A stretch of DNA of 37,500 nucleotides from Symbiodinium natans (Eukaryota > Sar > Dinophyceae > Suessiales > Symbiodiniaceae). A program made the position numbers and the translations under genes. Location of the stretch: contig CAJNDS010002474.1 in NCBI GenBank assembly GCA_905221605.1, positions 1 through 37,500 on the forward strand. Direction: 5' to 3'. Positions within the stretch are counted from its first letter, which is position 1. The number at the start of each line of letters is the position of its first letter. Positions 8,731-19,469 of the stretch are shown piece by piece. Below the pieces are notes generated by a model. That model had not been told where the DNA came from and did no database searches. It was given only the letters and a program-made list of their open reading frames with translations.

Positions 8731-9050
8731 CTGAAACATGCCGACAAACGTGTTCAGCAACTTGGGCTCTAAGCGGACATTGTGGAAAACTGTCGTCTTG
8801 AATCCTCAAACTCCTTTGTGCCCCCGCATAAGAGCTAACTCAACCCACTTCGAACACCCGATATGCGCCATCTCTTTCGTTTTGCACGTTGATAGGTTCA
8901 GGAAACCTAAACTGGAGAACTGAATGAACCATTGAAGGCTAAGCTCGGACTCAAGCGGGCTAAACGCTAAGCCCAGGTTTCGGTTTAGGGTTTTTTACAA
9001 CAGGGGCATGGCAACATACGAGCGTATGTCTAGCACTTTCAAAAACATTA
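8731..9050. other. Unique DNA with telomere-like motif
   Basis: No gene seen. CGGTTTAGGG (8981-8990) is one of the dispersed TTTAGGG-type motifs. Confidence 0.4.
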
Positions 9051-9051
9051 T

Positions 9052-9054
<3 letters not shown>

Positions 9055-9084
<30 letters not shown>
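9055..9084. repeat. (AT)n microsatellite
   Basis: About 15 uninterrupted TA/AT dinucleotides. Confidence 0.95.
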
Positions 9085-9086
<2 letters not shown>

Positions 9087-11100
9087 GCCCAATACCCGCA
9101 ATCCCTAAGCCCGAAAGAACCCTTTAGCAACCAGTGAGGCACGAGCCATCACAAGGTCATCCGGCAACTCGCCCGGGGGTAGAATGTAAGCCTCAAAGCT
9201 CCGGGTCTAGGGCTTTCGGCCAGCCCGATAGTGAAGTCGGATAAAGATAATCCCCAAAAGTAACCCAAAGCCTTCGCGCTCAACAGACTTCCTCGATGGC
9301 TCAATTTTTTGAAGTCGCCTAAGCGTTTTGCTGGCTCGAAAGAATTGGAGCGAAGAGGTAAGGCTTCAAAGGTTCACAAGTTTTCATTGGCTTGAGGAGT
9401 GTGGTGTGAAGAGTCTCTTTAGAGCTGCAAACGATACTCAAACGATTCAGCTTGTGGTGCCATTCTTGGCAAATGCCGTCCTTGATCACAAATTGTTAAC
9501 CGCTCGAAACGCAGGGTGACGCGACACGGCGTTCGATCGCGTGTTCGCAAAGTAAACGGAATGCAGATAAACATTCAGGGGCGCGCGCAAAACATGTCGA
9601 TTGAAGCTAGGATAAATGCGTTGAAGACTGATGTATGAAGATTAACGGGACTTAAAGAACCTGTTCAGGTGGTTAAATGAAGAAATTCTCAGCAGCATTT
9701 TACCAGATTTTTTGCAAATAGTAGGGTTTCGTGTGTTTGCTTTTGTTACTTTGATATGATCAAGCAGAAATGAAGAGAGAAGATATAGCGAAAAGAAATG
9801 CATGACAAAAGGCAGCTGTACCTGCAAGCACCTATTGGAACGTTATGTTGACCGGCGTTGTCGAACAATTCTTTCTTACTTATTTGGCTAAGCAAGAAAA
9901 AGTATTCACCGTGGAAAATGGCAAAAGACTCTCAAATCATCGCGTGCAGTCCTAGATGGCATTGTGCTTATTGAAAACAGGTTTAGCCGGATAGGTGCTT
10001 TTATTTGTGGATACTTAGAAAGTATAACTAAGAAAAAACAAGCTGTTCTTGATGAGTGACAGAATACATGAACGAATTGCTTCATGATTGTGAGAATTGA
10101 AAGGACAAGACTGTAACAAAACACACCTATTCACAGCAACAGGTCGCATGTGGACAAAAAGAAGGTAGATCTGGGAACTTGTAACAGCACGAAAAGACGC
10201 ACTTTGCGGGCACTAGTGTGGAGAGGCCCTTCTGCGTCCCCGGCGCAAAGAGAGTTTTCTCACCAACGAGCCCCAAAACACCCAAGTCCGAAGCCCAAAC
10301 CAGACTTGCGGTCAGGGACCAGGCAACGTGAAAAAGAAAGACTATTTGGGAGCGTGTAGTTTGGCTTCAGGGCTTTTGTTCTACGGCTCTTGATGGATCA
10401 AAGGTGAGGAAGGACCCACGATACCCCTTGACCGCCCGCATGTGCCTCGCCCGCATCCTGGAAGCCTAGCGCCTGCCAGAGGAAAACGTGGCCGCAGACT
10501 GGTGAATTTGGAAGGTTGAAAGCTGCCTTGAAATCGCCTGACATCCTCGAAGACCCTCCAAACCACGACCTCTATTTCTGAAACCCAAATCCAAGTTCAT
10601 TTGCCTCGCCTCGACCACCCCAGGAATCAGCTCCCTCAATGCCCTCTTTCGTGTCCTCTCCACCAAACACTGCAACTCCGGCTCACCTCAAACTTCAAAC
10701 AGCCTTACTGTCAAACCCCCGAGCTCCAAGGCGGCTTTGGTTGCTGCAGTTTGGCCCTCAGGGGTTTGAGTGCTGACTTTGGCGTTGGAAGGAAGAGGAC
10801 GATCACACCGAAAGGCCCAGAAAAACGGTTCGGCCTTGAGTGCTTGGATTTAGGATTTCGCACAATGGGTGCCAGAATCCTCAACCCCAAAACCTCGAGC
10901 GCGCTTCAGGCTTTGGAACCTTAATCTGTTTTTTGTGGATCTTTGGGATTTATGTAGCGCAGTTGGGTTTGAAGGTTCAGGTTGTGGGGCATGGAGCCTT
11001 CTAGGGCTTTGGGGTTGAACTGGCTGATGCTTGGGATTCAAGGTGTGGAGAACAATTAATCCACAGTGGCCAGCAGGCTGATCAATCAAAAGCCCGGCAG
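9085..11100. other. Gene-poor region: AT-richer island, then telomere-like sequence
   Basis: A plus-strand frame at 9328-9519 reads protein-like (WSEEVRLQRF, ANDTQTIQLVVPFLANAVL) but starts at TTG and has no recognised homologue. From 9540 to 10150 the DNA is clearly richer in A+T than its surroundings, without a convincing ORF. From 10240 to 11100 it is dominated by CCCAAAACC/GGGTTTGAGG-type heptads. No RNA gene or known protein is seen. Confidence 0.4.
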
Positions 11101-11103
11101 ACC

Positions 11104-11367
11104 CTAAACCTGGACCAGTGTACCCTGTTGCAAGAGGCCTCCAAGATCTGACCTCCTATCGCAGGCAGCTTGCCACTCAGCTTGTCCTTCGCAAGTTTCC
11201 TGAAGAGAGTTAACGAGTTTGGGGCGCCGGGTTTCGATCAGTTGGGTACAGCCAATCAGTCGAACGATCTGTGGGTGAGGTAGCGCACCCAATTTTACCC
11301 CACCAACAAGACATTCAGGCACCTTGCAGCGCTTGTAGAAGGAACTTTGGCCCGCAAATCTAAGCAA
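11104..11367 (-). CDS. Weak small ORF, unrecognised
   Basis: An 87-codon frame with mixed composition (VPECLVGGVKLG, PHPQIVRLIGCTQLIETRR). I checked it against Cys-rich plant DNA-binding motifs and the spacing does not fit. It is no longer than chance allows. Confidence 0.12.
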   Translation of the reverse strand: MLRFAGQSSFYKRCKVPECLVGGVKLGALPHPQIVRLIGCTQLIETRRPKLVNSLQETCEGQAEWQAACDRRSDLGGLLQQGTLVQV

Positions 11368-11399
11368 TCAAGACCAATCCAAGCATCTTTCATACATCT

Positions 11400-11929
11400 T
11401 TCATCCAATGTTCTGGCCTTTTGAGTGCAGGGCCCTGAGCGTAGCAGCGAACCGCAAGAGTGAAACTAATTGAAAGAGGCAGCAACATGTTTGGGGTTGA
11501 GGGGTGTTGGTTTTGGATCCACAATCTTCAAGCCGTATGCCTCCTCCAACCCACAACCTGAAGCCCAAAGTCGATCATGTGGGCAAGTCTCCGGTACTTG
11601 TCGTCGGCGGGGTTTGACAGGACCTGTCATCTTCATGCAGGAGGGGTAGCTTTTATCTGAAGTTCTGTACGCCCATAAAGCCTCAGCGCCGAAACAAAAC
11701 CGTCAGAAAACACAACCGGCATCCCTAAACTTGAAACCCCAAGCTCTAACATTCAAAGTCCTGAAACCCCTGAATCCCAAGAAGTCGCCCCAAACCCACG
11801 AAAATCCATTACCTGATAAAAATTACACCATGTGTGGACAGAATCGGAATTGGGAGCGCGCGATTCAGATGTTTGGTTCCCAATCTCACAGTTCAGGATC
11901 GAGAGCTCGGGACATTTTTCAAGTCAAGT
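11400..11929. other. Unique DNA with CCTGAAACCC-type degenerate repeats
   Basis: No gene seen. From 11690 to 11800 there is a string of AACCCC/CTGAAACCCC motifs, the C-rich strand of the telomere-like family. Confidence 0.4.
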
Positions 11930-12724
11930 TCACACGCGCTCATGGCGCCACTGCTGCCAATCGTGCAAAGAGCGCTCATCATCTCCGTGCGCTTCGCAAG
12001 GCACTACGGCGAACGTGATCAGAATAATCGAAACTTCCCCGAATACGATCAGCTTGCAAAAAATAGTTCTTGCCTTACGCCGTCGGGAGGTGGATTCCTT
12101 TCTGCTAAACTTGTCGCGAATACTTTTTCGCCACAGTCGTTCCGGCGCGTCGTTTTGCGAAACCAACATCCTTGAATTCGCTAGGTTTGCAGCAAGCGGG
12201 AAACTCGGCCCCTTCAATGTCAGTGTTCCAACAAATATAACATCTCCGACGCAGACTCCAGTTACCTTGCCGGACTCGTTCTGCACATGTTGGCGCTGGC
12301 AAAAGAAACGCAAACGAGCAGCAAGAGCAGAACTTGTATTGTATTGGCCTGTGCGTAGAAGGCTTGGGCCATCTGTTCCCGCGACCCAATCCGTAATCGG
12401 CTCCAATCTGGAGTCCTCTGTGCGTGGGAACTTCAGGCTGTCTGTGCAGGTGGGACTAGCGGGACATTTCCTTTGAGAGCGGGTGTTGCGGAGATCATCC
12501 GTCAAATTTCTGAGGTCTAGCAGTCGCCATGGGAGGTCTCCTGCCTCCCTCCCCAATCTTCCGGCAAGTTTGGCCAGGGTTGGTGTTTCTGTGCGGGAGG
12601 GCGCATTTTTAGCGTGGATGTTGAGACTGGACGGCCGGTGCTGACGGCCTGGGACCAATTCACTCCCCCGGCAAGGGGAAGCTGGAACTGCCCAGTCCCA
12701 GAAATCAACACTAACAATGCACAC
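11930..12724 (-). CDS. Unrecognised 264-codon open frame, longest outside simple repeats
   Basis: The frame is open for 795 bp through non-repetitive sequence. It starts at GTG, with no ATG until near its end, so it would have to be an exon or a decayed coding segment. Composition is ordinary; stretches include LEPITDWVAGTDGPSLL, GKVTGVCVGDVIFVGTL and APERLWRKSIRDKFSRK, and the end has the hydrophobic CKLIVFGEVSIILITFAVV. No domain is recognised. A 214-codon plus-strand frame (11832-12476) overlaps it, so strand is not settled. With stops at 3 in 64 codons, chance gives a run this long far less than once in a window of this size. Confidence 0.3.
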   Translation of the reverse strand: MCIVSVDFWDWAVPASPCRGSELVPGRQHRPSSLNIHAKNAPSRTETPTLAKLAGRLGREAGDLPWRLLDLRNLTDDLRNTRSQRKCPASPTCTDSLKFPRTEDSRLEPITDWVAGTDGPSLLRTGQYNTSSALAARLRFFCQRQHVQNESGKVTGVCVGDVIFVGTLTLKGPSFPLAANLANSRMLVSQNDAPERLWRKSIRDKFSRKESTSRRRKARTIFCKLIVFGEVSIILITFAVVPCEAHGDDERSLHDWQQWRHERV

Positions 12725-13131
12725 ATCCTGGAACCATCAGTTCCTAGAAAACATCGGGTGACGGGAACCAATCGAACCAGCCAATTTTCCGATCCTTTTG
12801 TGTGTGTGTGTGTGTGTGTCTCTCTCTCTCTCTCTCTCTGTCTCTCTGTCTCTCTCTGAATACATTGAACTTGGATGGACGTGAGCTCAGGATTTCGGAT
12901 CCAAGCTTGAGGGCCCAGCATCAAAGTCTTGGGCTTAATTTTAGGCTCTGTGCTCGGATGGCCATGCCAATTCCTGCGGCTTGTTGTAGCCTCGAGCTGG
13001 TTCAAACCGTACCGCAGTCTCAAGGTCTCACACTTGAAAGGCAGGTCTTCCCTTCTCTCCTGCATTCGCTCCAGCGTTCTGTGCCAAAGTGAGAACTCTC
13101 CAACATGCCGGCGGTACATTGTCCAGAACAC
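12517..13131 (-). CDS. Second overlapping minus-strand open frame, broken by microsatellite
   Basis: A 204-codon frame whose 5' third looks protein-like (MYRRHVGEFSLWHRTLERM, LPFKCETLRLRYGLNQLEA). It then reads through the GT/CT microsatellite as Arg-Glu and Thr-His repeats. It overlaps the previous frame at 12517-12724 in another phase. Together they might be remnants of one minus-strand gene interrupted by the repeat; no family is recognised. Confidence 0.2.
   Translation of the reverse strand: MFWTMYRRHVGEFSLWHRTLERMQERREDLPFKCETLRLRYGLNQLEATTSRRNWHGHPSTEPKIKPKTLMLGPQAWIRNPELTSIQVQCIQRETERQRERERETHTHTHTKGSENWLVRLVPVTRCFLGTDGSRMCALLVLISGTGQFQLPLAGGVNWSQAVSTGRPVSTSTLKMRPPAQKHQPWPNLPEDWGGRQETSHGDC
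12799..12857. repeat. (GT)n(CT)n microsatellite
   Basis: About ten GT dinucleotides followed by CT dinucleotides with GTCTCTCT variants. Confidence 0.95.
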
Positions 13132-13760
13132 GTTTCCTCGAGACTTCAGGGTACGGGTACATAGCCTGAACCTCTTAAGAGGCTTAAAGAAGCCATTTGG
13201 CCTCTTGATTTACCTGACAGAGAAAGGTTGAGACATGCTGGACACACATGTGCGGGTCTTGGGTCTTGGGTGCAAAGGGGCAGCTCAAACCCCTTCTCTC
13301 ACGGGTTAGTGCCAAGTTGGCCCCGGGGTACTCGTCTGGGACTGCGAAAAGCGGATGCGCACACCAGGCCGTTGCGAACGGGCCGAACCAAGAAGGCACT
13401 TGAAGCATAGACGCTAGAGGACTGAACAAAGTGCTGTCACGCCTCCATCGACAAGTGTGGGGACAGCGTGTCGCAGAGGACGTAGGGTTGCGGTTATACT
13501 GGCGGCTAGTTCGTTCTTCTCAGCCTAGCAGGTTCGAGAGGCCGGACACGGGCTTTAGAGGCTGTGCCTATAGCAAAAAGCTCAGAATTGGATTTCAAGG
13601 TCCGTCCGGTGCATTGGAAACCGTACCCTGACGACCGACCCACAGTTCCTAATACTATGCAAGGTGGAGCAGGTGTGCATGCGTGATCTTCCGAACCAGC
13701 CTAAACATGACGGGGCATAACCCATTTCGTCAGGCTGAAGAGAAAGAGGCCTTCGAAGAA
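13132..13760. other. Unique DNA, nothing recognised
   Basis: Short overlapping frames on both strands (60-81 codons), none with a known motif. No repeats or RNA genes seen. Confidence 0.4.
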
Positions 13761-13822
13761 ACTATCGCCTACACCTAGCCGCTGACCGAAACAAATCAAG
13801 ACATGCCGTCTGCCTAGTACTT

Positions 13823-14134
13823 TTAACTCCAGAAAATCTGTTGAATGTGATTACTCGTAGCCTGTGTGCCCTGAGTGTTCTGGGAATCCTTGACGTGCGA
13901 TGAGCACCCAAGTGTGTACCCTGAGGCGATGACAATGTCGCGAAGGTCTTCTGCGCCTTTTGCGAATTCAGCAGGGATTTGCGTGAATCTGGCAATTTTG
14001 ACTGCGCAATCCCCAAACCCACAGCCTTCACATACTGCATGCATCCTTTGATGTAATCGCCGCATTCGATATTCAGCTAGTAACTCGCACGTTTTTCCCG
14101 CTGGAAGGTTTCCAACCGCAGGTTTCGCATGCAT
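13823..14134 (-). CDS. Small ATG-started ORF, 103 codons, unrecognised
   Basis: It begins with a true ATG at 14134 and ends with TAA. The peptide contains KTCELLAEYRMRRLHQRM, then a Cys-rich CEGCGFGDC followed by AVKIARFTQIPAEFAKGAED. The composition and mixed charged/hydrophobic pattern look protein-like, but a single ORF of this length is expected by chance. No homologue is recognised. Confidence 0.2.
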   Translation of the reverse strand: MHAKPAVGNLPAGKTCELLAEYRMRRLHQRMHAVCEGCGFGDCAVKIARFTQIPAEFAKGAEDLRDIVIASGYTLGCSSHVKDSQNTQGTQATSNHIQQIFWS

Positions 14135-16436
14135 GAGGATCAGGGGTCTTCACGTCGGAAATCTTGATCGAATTCCATAAACAAAGCGAACAGGCCAAGT
14201 TCGATCCAGATGCCCTGAGCATCCCTGAGCCATCACGCCCAAACTGCCCCATCATTTTTGCATACACTCAACCGGAGAACAACCTATTGCCCTGCTAGGT
14301 TCCCTGAAAACACATTCATTCTGCATTCCACAACCCTGAACTTTCAAAATTTTCCGACACCTAACCGTCCTCCGCACTTAGATTGCGCATGTCATGGTAT
14401 ATGCTTCCACACCAAGACAAATGCAACTACAAATACAAATCCAAATGCAAATACAAACACAGCAGAGTTCATATCACATGATGATTTGCCATATCAAGAT
14501 GCAAAAACGATCAATACTCTAAATGAATATCATATATCGATTATTGCATTATTCTATCTTGTTGGCAAGATGTGCTTGGCAATGGCTATGGCTATGGACC
14601 CTCTGGACCCCTCGGTCTACGGGCTCGAAGAAGGAGTACAGCTGGAGTTTCGAGGATCGGGTTTAGGATGTAGGGGCTGTTGAGCTCGGACGTCCCATTC
14701 TCGACCACAATAGGACGGATGTTTAGATGTGTGTTTGGGTGCACAGTGTGGGGAACAGGGTTGCCTGGCAGGAAAGGAGAACTGCAAAAGCTTCACATCT
14801 GCACGACGAAATTCTGTGTCTGCGTCGCATTTAACTTTAGAAGTCGTCCTGGTCTACCGATGCCCAAGGGTATGAAGATACCAGCTGGGACAGAAAAACT
14901 CCGAAGACTTTACACCTTGTATGCCTTGCCTCGTCAGGCGCAAGGGAGGAGCTCGCCTCCTCGATCAGGGCCTAGCAGCTCTGAAGCTCAGGCTTTCAGG
15001 CTTCGGGTTTAGGGATTTCAGGGATGTTGGATGTTCCGGGCAAGCGGAATATGGCTTCGGACCAGTTTTGGGCGTGCCGCTCTTCTCTACAAGCTTTCGA
15101 GTGTAGACGGGTAGCCGGGGAAGCCGCAAAAAAAGCGACCATATTTGCAAGTCACGAGCCCTAGTTGCGCTTGGTTGCTCTTCTTAAATAGCAAACCCAG
15201 AACCCCCCCGCAAATCCGAACCCCCCTGACTGAACTTGAGGCTTCTGGCTTTGGGAATTCCACACCGAAGACGAATCAGACGAAGCAAACGCTTCTTTTT
15301 CATGCTTATGACGATATTCTCAATACTTTCACAAGGAGAAACCATCGGACAAACAAAAAGTACGACACAGACACCGGGCCCGAAAGCGAATCACCACGAA
15401 CACCTAAACGAACACACCTAAACCCTCAAAAAACCCCCATAATTGACCTCAAGAGAGCCAATAGCACAGAAACCCAAGACCTACACAAATTCACCTCAAA
15501 GAAGACTCTCAAAGGCCCCCGCGGTAGCCATGCAAGTAATTTACAGAGGTGTCTCTCGAGAGGGTCTTCGGGGTCTTCGTCGGCGTTGGAGATTTCTATC
15601 GAGATCTGCTGGGTTCTAGGGGTTGTTCTGGGGCTTCTGTCTCATCTTTCAAGAAGTTACTTAGTTTCTACATGAGGCTGCCTACCTTCAGCCTCAACAT
15701 CTGCCTTCCGCTAGCCGAGAACTGCAGGACAAGGGATGTGGGTGTTTCGCGGCTGTCTCCTACATGTCTCGATGGGGCTACGCGTCGACATCGCTGGAAA
15801 GGGTTGCTGGTAGCTGGGTTTATGCTTGGGTGTTAATTCATGGTTCGACTTTGTCTCTGGGTAAAGCATTTGGGTTCGGGATTACGTGGCTCAAGTGGCT
15901 TGCTCGAGGCAGAAATGCGGCGGATGGTCATGGGAGGCCAGTTCGTTGGCCCTGAAGGCCTCCGACTTGGCAAACCAGGAGAATTACAACTCACAAGAGC
16001 CATTGTTGGAAACACAGCGTAACAAAACCTGCGCCAGGCTCACAGGGAGTTCATGGTGCGCAGCCCTAGAAACTGTAAACCTGAGACTCTAAATCATTGA
16101 GCTCTTGGCCAAGCAAGAAAGGAGTCCGGAACACCGGGCGTAAGATTCCTTTACTTTACTAAGCATTCAAAACTCATTATCGGTCCTGGGGTGTGGCGCT
16201 TTCACAAGCACTACAACTTCAACCTAAATCCTCAAACCATAGGGGTTGATCATTGACAGCCTATGCTTTAAAGTGCAGCCGAGTAGAGCTTGACACCTGG
16301 TCGGCTTTGCGGTCTAACTTCTTGTATGATCCGTGACAAAAGAACCCTGTTAAGAAACGCTGAGAACCTGAACCTCAAACCCTGCACCCAAACAAGCATA
16401 CTGTAGCCCCCAGAGAGTTTGTGGCTGACACACATC
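14135..16436. other. Gene-poor region with telomere-like motifs and small microsatellite
   Basis: Plus-strand frames at 14258-14683 (141 codons) and 15145-15675 (176 codons) have no recognisable domain; the first crosses an ACAAAT-type microsatellite (14415-14460). TTTAGGG occurs at 15008-15014, and CCTAAACCCTC-type motifs at 15418-15430. No RNA genes seen. Confidence 0.4.
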
Positions 16437-16784
16437 CTAACAACACCCAGGTGGCCCAGGACGACAGGAGCGAAAACTACACTGGCAACAAAAACACTGG
16501 AGCCTCAAGCGAAGATCCTGACAGACAAAGGCCTTCTTGCTCGGATCCTTGTACTTGCTAACCTCTCTTTGGATGGCGTCCTGCGAGCACATCATCCAAG
16601 CCAAAGCTGATACAAGTGACCCTGAATAACCTGCATCAAAGCTGCTGGACATCTCAAGAAACAAGGCAGGACAAACCAATCCCTTTCCGACAACTCCAGC
16701 AATCACAGTCTTCGACAACTCCACATGCTGTAAGTACCAGCTCGATACTTGAAATGCATGTCCTGGCTCGGCAGCTCCAAACAC
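16437..16784 (-). CDS. Possible exon, unrecognised protein
   Basis: The minus-strand frame reads SKTVIAGVVGKGLVCPALF, then SGSLVSALAWMMCSQDAIQ and EVSKYKDPSKKAFVCQDL before a Cys-rich end. It lacks an ATG, but GGTACTTACAG (ending at 16728) could be a 3' splice site just inside. The frame immediately upstream on the same strand (about 16900-16740) also looks protein-like (KQVSQQRPITIEMFYLTAR) in another phase. These may be two pieces of one gene. A GTAAGT donor-like sequence on the opposite strand (16730) keeps orientation open. Confidence 0.22.
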   Translation of the reverse strand: MFGAAEPGHAFQVSSWYLQHVELSKTVIAGVVGKGLVCPALFLEMSSSFDAGYSGSLVSALAWMMCSQDAIQREVSKYKDPSKKAFVCQDLRLRLQCFCCQCSFRSCRPGPPGCC

Positions 16785-16899
16785 TGTAAATTGCTGCGCT
16801 TCGTGCTGTCAAGTAAAACATCTCAATTGTGATGGGCCGCTGCTGGCTTACTTGCTTGCTCGTCTCCCCGAACAGAACGGAAGCATGTGTCGCGCACAC

Positions 16900-18170
16900 A
16901 TACGAATGGACAACAACACTGAACAGGTGTTGGATTTCAGGGGCCGAAGTTTTTTTAAAGCCTGATTCAAGGTTCAAGAGCGGCTTTCTGGTCAGGCAGC
17001 AAGCTGAGATCCTAAATCTACACCCTGAACCCCCAGGCCAAACTTTGCACAACTCCGATTCCTTGAATCCTGAATTCTGGTGCCCTCGCGCCTTCTCTCG
17101 CTCGCCCTTCTTCTTGCTAACCTGAGCTTCGAAGGCTTTTGGGTTGCCACACATGGACGATGCAAACCCCTTGTAGAGCATCGTGTAGTGACTTGACTAC
17201 GTGGTTCTGCCCCGTGAGGCAAATCAACTCTTGTGCTCGACTGAGGGACTCTGGATTTCAGTCAAGGGTACTCAACTCCGCCAGCCCGAATACGGTCTGA
17301 AGTGGCCAGCGATACCATCGTGGCCCCCATACCGTCGCAACTCCCATGACTCCCAACCATCAAAAACTGTTGCTAGCGAAGTGCTGTATGTTGCTATGAG
17401 GCCCAGATTTGAGCCCTGAACTGAAAGTTCGAGCCAGCTCAAGTGAAACAAAAACGCGTCGATCCATCTTTTCGCACATGTAAGTATGGAAATTTGTCGA
17501 GGGGGTTGTGTTGCGAAACTTTCCGCGGAATTCTCTGAGGCGGCACTCCAAGATACTTGCGGGATTCTCTGACTCCAAAGATACCGATTAAGAATTCTTA
17601 CTTCTGGAGTATAGTTACGGGACGTATACGTTACCTGCGGGGGGACTTGTCATAAGCTTCGTGTACAGCTTTCGGCTTTTTGTGTCTTTATGAGCTCTCC
17701 ATAATAGCCCCTGTTTATCCAACTCAAGGTCCTTGATGTTGAAAAGTGAGAACGTTCAGGGCCTGGATTTATGGTTTTGGCCCTCCAAGCAATATAAATC
17801 CAAACCAAGCTTCTTTGTTGAAACAAACTTCCTGCAACCCTACTAAACCTCACAGCGCACAAAATCCACAGAAAGTATGTACGGCATTGTTTTGGAGCTC
17901 TGTATCAGCAGCAACCACAACAAAGGTAACAAAGGTCACGTCATCGATTGCGGCCCCGCGTGCTTTCTTTAAACTCTCTTTTTTACATGCTATTTCTGGG
18001 TTTCACAGGCGAAAACACGAAAACAACTCAAGGTTTTGCGCCTTCGCTACACGCGGCGCCTTTTTTTGTCCTCAAAGTTGGGTCTGACGCACAGTGCGTT
18101 TTTCGAACTCTTCACAACAAAAACGTGCTTAGGACGTCTAGCGCTCTTGCATGTGTGCTGTACAAGGGTT
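16900..18170. other. Unique DNA, nothing recognised
   Basis: Several overlapping frames of 60-113 codons on both strands without known motifs. No repeat longer than a few units and no RNA genes seen. Confidence 0.4.
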
Positions 18171-18179
18171 GAAGGGTTC

Positions 18180-18540
18180 GACCTCTAAAGCCTACCCCCA
18201 AAAGCCTGGAGCCTAAAACCCCTACCGTAAACTCCCTGAGTTGAGTTTAGTTGAGTTTAGGGTGCTCACCCGAAGGACTGCAGGGTTTAGACTGGAGGTT
18301 TTCGACTGCTGGGTTTGGGAGTAGGGTTCAAACTGTAGGGCACGTAACCGGGCGTGTGACTGGTTTGTGCTAACGTCATCGATTACGCTCCGTGGCTTTT
18401 GCGTGTTCCGGTTTTTTTTCAGGACTGTTAAGGGGTGAGAATGGGGGACGGGGGGAGGGGTAAATAACGTGCTTGCGGCTAGCCCCTACACACTACACCC
18501 TAAACCCTGCAGTCCAAACCCTACACCCTGCTTCAATGTC
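18180..18540. repeat. Dense interstitial telomere-like sequence with facing strands
   Basis: The left part is G-rich strand type (TTGAGTTTAGTTGAGTTTAGGG at 18241-18262, then GCAGGGTTTAG). The right part is C-rich (CACCCTAAACCCTGC, CAAACCCTACACCCTG). The two are linked by a perfect 16-bp inverted repeat, GGACTGCAGGGTTTAG (18275-18290) and CTAAACCCTGCAGTCC (18500-18515). Exact TTTAGGG/CCCTAAA heptads are at 18256 and 18498. Confidence 0.7.
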
Positions 18541-18599
18541 GGGAACAAGGGAAGAGAATGGAGGACAGCCTATGAGCCGCAAACAAGTATGCGAATCGG

Positions 18600-19440
18600 G
18601 GCCTCGTTGTTATTTTGCACCCGAAGTTGTATTCATCCAATGTAAAAACCGCAACAATGGCTTGTAACTCCAGCTCAAGTATTAAGTGAAGAAATATCTT
18701 GCAGGTCATATACCCTTACAGATTAAATATTCGTTGCTGAACATACATTGGAGATCAATACTGACTCAAAAACGTTCTATTATTTATAGGGTCGGGAATA
18801 TTGGAAGAAGAAGCAGGACAGCGTTGCCGCCATTTTTCCTTTCTTAAAAAGAATTGTAGTCCTAACTTTAAGATTGAAAACTAACTATGTGAGTCCCAAC
18901 AGTTGCGCTATGCACCGTTTTAACTTGCGAGATCAAGATAACTTTTCTATAAGTTCACGCACTAATTTAGTGAACGCAGTCTTACTTTCAAGTTACAGAG
19001 CATCTGCCATGAAATCAATCAACTTCCCAAACTCCCCAATACGCGTGTGTCACATAGGCGGCTTTGTAGAAACATACATAAAGCCTGATTTTGCAATAAC
19101 CTACATGCGAACCGTCATGGCACAGCATGCAGAGCCTAATTTCGCATAGGAGACGCTGTCACGGCACGACAAGCTTGAGAAAATACCTTTGTGTTAGGAG
19201 CGATACTGTGTGTGTGAGAGCGCGCATGATAAACTTTAATGTGTGTGTGTGTGTGAATGAACGAAAAAGTAACCAAAGCATCTCTACCACCGATTTCTGC
19301 TTGTTAAACAAGACATACAACAACTCGGAATGAATGATGATAACGATCTGATAAAGTATCGTAAATGCGATGTCCAATGCTTCGAGTAGACACGGTAAGA
19401 AAATGTGGTTGCACAAAACGGCAAGCACAGAAATGAGAGA
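18600..19440. other. AT-richer island, no convincing gene
   Basis: Visibly richer in A+T than the DNA on either side. The 91-codon plus-strand frame at 18874-19149 starts at TTG and has no known motif. A short (GT)n run is at about 19241-19253. Confidence 0.4.
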
Positions 19441-19450
19441 GGTGGATCAT

Positions 19451-19467
19451 GGGGGGGGGGGGAGGGG
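19451..19467 (+). repeat. G12 tract
   Basis: Twelve G followed by A and four G. Confidence 0.9.
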
Positions 19468-19469
19468 AT

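Noticed and set aside
7452-8747. 431- and 353-codon Ser/Leu-rich minus-strand ORFs
   Set aside because: Open only because the polypurine tract has no stop codons in those frames; only the 8630-8730 end looks like ordinary protein.
11104-11367. SBP-type plant zinc-finger
   Set aside because: The KRCKVPECL stretch superficially suggests it, but the later Cys/His positions are absent.
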